From Flammula alnicola (Eukaryota; Basidiomycota; Agaricomycetes; Agaricales; Strophariaceae), in assembly GCA_015499995.1 (NCBI GenBank), contig JADNRV010000566.1, positions 1-24,419 of the forward strand: a stretch of 24,419 nucleotides of DNA, given 5' to 3'. Of this stretch, positions 20,250 through 24,419 are shown piece by piece. The position numbers and the translations under genes are program-made. A model generated the notes under the pieces. It had not been told where the DNA came from and ran no database searches. It saw only the letters and a list, made by a program, of their open reading frames with translations. The stretch's first letter is position 1; each line of letters begins with the position of its first letter.

Positions 20250-20286
<37 letters not shown>

Positions 20287-20291
<5 letters not shown>

Positions 20292-20299
20292 TGCCTCAA
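20287..20299. repeat. TSD of LINE F, right copy
   Basis: GCAAGTGCCTCAA directly after the A tail. Confidence 0.92.
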
Positions 20300-21034
20300 G
20301 CATCCGCCGCTCTTGCATTGCCGCCGCCTCGCATCGTCGCCGCCCTTGTAGTAGCGTGATGCTCAGTGCTGCTTCCGCGTCCAAGCTCTGTGGCCATCAA
20401 GCATTACCTGTGAGGGCGAGGATGGTATCTACTATACGTACGCTCTTGTTTCTTTCTTTCCGTCATCTGGGTCATCAACTTCTCTCACAGCTTATCTCTT
20501 TCTTGATTGTTATAGACCCTCTCCTGAGTCCCTGGCTCACTAAATCGACTTGTGGACAGCTTAACGGGCTTCGAACTACGCCCGCCAACACAACTCGCCA
20601 GAGGCCGGACAGGAGCGGATGGATCGCCTCAACGTTCGCATACGCGTTCAACGGCGATGACAGCAGGATCGACGACAAGCAGACGACCAGCTGCTCAACA
20701 TCATAGCACCAACGGAAGAATGTGATCGACTGCGGCGACAGCGCGGATCGACAACAGCGCGGCAGACGACCAGCTGCTCGACATCGTCGACAGCATGCGC
20801 GTGCGGTCTTGTGTCCTGCCGCTTGCTGACTCGGGTGCTCGCTGCGGCTCGTCGTGGAGTGGATGGAGGATGGGCGCGAGAATCGCTTTGGGCGAGGACT
20901 GCGCCAGGTGCCCACAACGTCGGTAACCAGCTCGGTACGTATGGTAACGTACCTTCCATCCCCGTGCATAGATCCATTCTAACCATCCCGTATAGGTGCA
21001 CCTACGCCACTCCCTCCGCAATCTGCCAGCCATT
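20300..21034 (+). other. Non-repetitive flank, no supported gene
   Basis: Original sequence around the F insertion site. A segment near 20672-20698 (CAGACGACCAGCTGCTC) recurs at about 20763-20789, suggesting a decayed tandem duplication of about 90 bp. No open frame with convincing protein character and no intact splice pattern could be followed. Confidence 0.4.
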
Positions 21035-22000
21035 TGAATGTTAAAGCACGATTCGTGTTGCATGTGCTTGAGGGCTAGGGAGATGACGGGATGGACCTGT
21101 AGACCATGGTAAGTTCCCATTTTCAACACGAAAATGAGATTCAGGTTGCTTACATAGCTATCTCGCTCCACAGGCTTCTCGTCCTCGTTGACGACCATGG
21201 CACTTCCGAACACAACTCAGCAATCACGTTTGACACATAACACGGAGGGCTGGGATATGGTGAGTATTCGACCACCAGAAATGGATACAGGACACTTACG
21301 ATGCCTGCCTTGCAGCATTCTCGTCGTCCAGCCCCATTGTGCCAGCTTCATCCAAGAAATCGGCTATGCAACCGTCGAGAGCAGCCCAACAGCAGAGCCA
21401 CGTACGACCTCCGCGTCGTCTGCTGTCCTTCAGCCAGGCTTTCGAGGTGCCGGTGGCGATATTGAGGAGGAGACGTACCCATCATGCTCAGAGCAGGGTA
21501 ACGGAGGCACCTAGATGCCGCCGACCCTTCCTTCGAAAGATAATGGCGGATATGGGGGAAAAGAGCAGCCAATGCAGAGTCTATGAGGTAAGCCACCCTG
21601 GACATGGAATACGATGTTCAAGTACTCACTTGTTCTACATTTACCAGCTAACAACGATGACACCTCGCACTACTCCGTCTGCAACTGACCCGTCATTCGA
21701 ACGTTGGGTACGACAAGTATAGCGTGTGGTTGAGGGCTCGGCGCAGCACAGAGATGATGGGATGGACTTGCAGACACCTGGTAAGTTCTCGTTTTTGGTA
21801 GCGGCAAGCTTTACTTACCTCGTTACTTAGGCCTCTCGTCCTCATCGATGACATCAGCACTGGCGAACACGACTCAGCAAGCTCGTTCGAGGGCAGAATA
21901 CGGCGGCACATACCCATCGCACAGACCCAGGCAGTGCTTTATCCATTGTTCGTAGGCAGGCTTCGGTTCTGCCAGGCTTTCGCCGTTCCTGAACAGAAGG
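21035..22000. repeat. Two degenerate tandem copies of an exon-like module
   Basis: A segment around 21035-21235 recurs at about 21690-21890. Shared blocks are TTGAGGGCT, GGGATGGAC, then TGGTAAGTT (21107-21115 and 21779-21787), a short spacer, and CTCTCGTCCTC/CTTCTCGTCCTC followed by ACTCAGCAA. A block CGGTGGCGATAT..GAGGAGGAG lies at 21451-21472. Splice-like GT and AG signals flank the spacers on both strands, so the coding strand is unclear. No copy is open throughout. These look like remnants of a duplicated gene or an unknown repeat. Confidence 0.5.
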
Positions 22001-22099
22001 CCACTGGTGGCAGAATAGAGCCATTCCCAAACGCCTCCACTGCTCGCGAATCGTTTGATGGGTTGACCAGTGGCCCTGCGGGTTCTCAATCCCAGATCC

Positions 22100-23231
22100 G
22101 GCAGTGCTTCGTCTACACCGTCGACAATGAAAACGCGCATCAGGAACACGCTAACGACCCATCCAATCACAATATACCAATAGCGTATCATGAACAAGCG
22201 CCAGTCCATGCTCGCGGTTTAGGAGCTCTAGAAGCCGGCAATTCTCATGCAACGGGGACGGCTCATACGATTTACCACGACGACAAGAACCAACGGCCGC
22301 TGATGGATCGGTATGTCTCTCAATACGATGTCGTCCTGCTCATACGGGCGAAAGAGTGCGGGAATAGCGCTCCTGCATGTCTGACTGGTGTCAAGATTGC
22401 CAATCGTGAAGAAGATAATAGTTGGCCGGATGATGACGATGAGGGCGGGGCAGGGGTGAAGAACACAATCGAGGTTGTGAAGGAGAGTTGCTCATGTAGC
22501 GGGGAATTGGACGCGCTCGTTCTAGGCGGCAGGTCAGACTCTGCAGGCGGTGCTGATTCCATCTCTGTCAGCGGCAAGAGTCGGTCGTCGTCCAAGAGCC
22601 AGAGGCGGTCGTCTATTGTCACTTTCAGTGCTCTTTCCTCCTCGACTATGGCAGCTTCCGCCACTTCGATTCTTTCCGTCAATTCGGACACCCCTCGGCA
22701 CGCTTGCGTCAACACTGTCAGACGGTTGCTCAACTAGCTCACGGAAATACATGACCAGCAGCAAGCAGTGCAGCGCAAGGAGTGGGATGTGTTCGTGAAG
22801 CAGAGGAGTAAAGTAAAGCTGCTCAAGATGAACAAAGCAGGTGAAGAGGATGAATTATCGCATAGTGAAGGTCTCATTGGGTTCGCCCAGCTCGGGCTGT
22901 CATCCAACCGCGACGAGAGGAAGGAATTCGTGATCGCCTATAGCAGGTAAATATATATTCTTTCCACTGTTGCCCTGTCCGCCCACTGTTGCCCTGTCTG
23001 TGTCGCTGACTATTGGTGGTGATCAGACGAAATCGGAGTGTGGGATATTTTCAAGGCATGAACCTCATTACTTCGACACTCCTGCTTGTGCATGCAGACG
23101 AGGAAGAGGCCTTTTGGATCCTTGCAGCTATCGTTGAACGTATCCTTCCTGAAGACTTCTTCTCGCTGTCCCTCTTGCCATCCCGGGCATGCCCTCTCGT
23201 CCTCCTCAATTTTGTCTCGTACAGCGGGTGA
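22100..23231 (+). pseudogene. TBC-domain (Rab GTPase-activating) protein pseudogene
   Basis: An open frame with a Ser-rich linker (KSRSSSKSQRRSSIVTF) runs to an in-frame TAG at 22735-22737. It continues as LTEIHDQQQAVQRKEWDVFV and GLIGFAQLGLSSNRDERKEF to an 80-bp GT-AG intron at 22947-23026. The next exon reads [15 protein letters not shown], then [20 protein letters not shown]. GYxQGMN is the conserved Gln-finger motif of TBC domains, which stimulate GTP hydrolysis by Rab GTPases. The stretch that normally lies between RKEF and the AYSRRN segment, holding the IxxDxxR arginine-finger motif, is absent; this is judged from family knowledge. The domain stops at 23229-23231, well short of full length. 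The beginning of the pseudogene is uncertain. Confidence 0.7.
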
Positions 23232-23726
23232 GGAGCAATACTGGGATAGAGTGCATGGCGTGGCGTATCACTCAGGGTTCACTCAGTATGGCCTTTCTCC
23301 ACCGCTGCCTATTCCTTCGATTTATTGCCCAAGCCATACCCCCATGCCTCAAATCCCCCAGAGCATGATCCGACTCCCATTCAAGGTCTGCCAGGCTACA
23401 AGTACATAGACCCACAAATGCAGACCCTGCCGAATGTCCCCTCGTGGGGTTATGACCCAGCTATAGCCGGCATCGGTTGCCATCTCCTGGGCCATTTTTC
23501 CTCCGCGAGGATACTGCGTCGGGCAGATCTGGTAATCGCTACTGCCACCCCACCTTGTACGTGCAATCTCCCAATCATCCAGCGCACTCGTTGGAACACC
23601 CTGAGACGAACGTCTTGCAAAACCGTTATCCCCAGCTTTCGACCCCCACTAGTTCATCATCGCCTTCTAGTCATCACTCGGCCACCTTGGGGAATATTGA
23701 TCCCTCCACATCCTCCATTTCTCACA
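23232..23726 (+). other. Pro/Ser/Tyr-rich decayed coding-like sequence
   Basis: Short frames rich in Pro, Ser, His and Tyr (for example GLPGYKYIDPQMQTLPNVPS near 23385-23445) look like low-complexity protein, but no single frame spans the segment and no domain is recognised. It may be a remnant of another gene. Confidence 0.3.
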
Positions 23727-24140
23727 CCGGTGGCGATATAGAGGAGGAGTCGTGCTCGTTGCGCTCGGAGCACGGTATGCTGTTGGACAGAGAAGGAGGC
23801 ATGCACGGTGGAGCTCAAGGGCTTGGCACAGCAGCAGGGCGACGACGGACGGACTTGCAGACGTATGGTCAGGTAAGTTCACATTGACAATGAGACTGGC
23901 GAATGTTACTTACGTTGTTCTTCAAGCTTCAAGCCTCGTGCCCTCCTTTACGACTGCAGCGTTATCTGTCTCACAGTACAGCCTTCTCGTCGTCCATCCG
24001 TGACCCGCATGAATCAGCTCCGCAACCATCAATAGCAGTGCACCAGCAGATGCCTGTATGAGCTCCATGTCGTCTGTCTGTAGTGTTGTTTCCTTTCGAT
24101 TCGGCCATTTTTTCGAGGCATGGGTGGTGATATCGACGTT
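23727..24140. repeat. Third degenerate copy of the exon-like module
   Basis: Block CCGGTGGCGATATAGAGGAG (from 23727) corresponds to 21451-21472. GGACTTGCAGAC followed by GGTAAGTT (23872-23879) corresponds to the module donor region. CCTTCTCGTCGTCCATCC (about 23980) corresponds to the block after the spacer, and GGTGGTGATATCGA (about 24124) resembles the next block start. The order of blocks is kept, and the TBC pseudogene separates this copy from the first two. Confidence 0.45.
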
Positions 24141-24419
24141 CATTCGATTTCTCAATGGCTATAAGATGCGCCTATCCTCGACTCGGGTGATCTTAGGATT
24201 CTACTGCCTGGTGAAGGCACTGTACTCAAGGATAAGCTTGTTAATCTACCATTGAATGGTCTCTCAATTCTTACAGTCATATCAAAGTGGATGGGCCCTA
24301 CGTTTACAGACTGATTGTATATATTATCCACTTCCCTATCGCCTCCCTCTATTTAAAGCCCAACACACGACTAATGTTTCTTTTTCAATACCATAAGTTC
24401 CTTTTGGCCTCCGGAAAGT
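24141..24419 (+). promoter_or_regulatory. Non-coding end of window with a TATA-like box
   Basis: No gene is seen. TCTATTTAAAG at about 24349-24359, followed by a pyrimidine-rich stretch, could be the core promoter of a plus-strand gene beyond the window edge. This rests on motif and spacing only. Confidence 0.25.

Larger units (their letters stand above)
17341..20286 (+). mobile_element. 5'-truncated young LINE 'F'
   Basis: A 2.9-kb plus-strand copy starting inside the RT region (homology with E begins at CTCCTTTCAAGG) and ending in an uninterrupted run of 37 A (20250-20286). It is flanked by a perfect 13-bp TSD. The long pure tail, perfect TSD and a single 1-nt lesion in ORF2 mark it as the youngest insertion in the window. 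It is nearly identical to the 3' half of E. Confidence 0.92.

Noticed and set aside
20672..20790. Possible minisatellite or CRISPR-like repeat
   Set aside because: Only two imperfect copies of a short word, with no regular spacers.
21874..22209. Minus-strand 111-codon ORF resembling a membrane protein
   Set aside because: It overlaps the degenerate module and the start of the TBC pseudogene, and the coding strand could not be established; not called as a gene.

Overview
The window looks like a TE-rich, gene-poor stretch of a filamentous basidiomycete genome, probably an Agaricomycete. The evidence is GC-rich coding sequence, 50-80 bp GT-AG introns, and a fungal-type non-LTR retrotransposon family with ORF1 followed by an ORF2 carrying APE-type endonuclease (EN), reverse transcriptase (RT), RNase H and a C-terminal CCHC motif. 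The taxon is inferred from these traits; no database search was possible.

Left part (1-9128, minus strand). An unidentified host gene with short introns ends at 31. One of its exons is split by a nearly full-length LINE, 'O' (1136-8913; target-site duplication 1121-1135 / 8914-8928, 13 of 15 bases identical). LINE O is itself hit twice by 5'-truncated relatives: 'I' (4806-6416) in its EN region, with a perfect 13-bp TSD, and a 147-bp tail fragment 'i2' (1509-1655) in its 3' UTR, with a perfect 14-bp TSD. Removing O restores the host exon in frame with an upstream exon at 8989-9128.

Middle part (9129-16585, minus strand). A second full-length LINE, 'E', joins that upstream host exon at its poly-T end. 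Its ORF1 is split by an 846-bp AT-rich element with about 300-bp terminal inverted repeats. ORF1 and ORF2 overlap as TAATG in both O and E, which suggests translation of ORF2 by termination-reinitiation.

Right part (16586-24419). The 3' end of an unidentified plus-strand gene abuts the 5' end of E. It is followed by 'F' (17341-20286), a young 5'-truncated plus-strand LINE with a perfect 13-bp TSD and a 37-A tail. F is nearly identical to the 3' half of E, so the two form a large inverted repeat. From 20300 to the end there is only decayed sequence: three degenerate copies of an exon-like module and a broken TBC-domain (Rab GTPase-activating) pseudogene.

No gene in the window appears fully intact. 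The main content is a layered record of LINE insertion, truncation, mutation and probable recombination. The most interesting signals are the TAATG coupling, a conserved overlapping upstream ORF in the LINE leader, the resolved nest, and the long-TIR element. No tRNA, rRNA or CRISPR array was seen.
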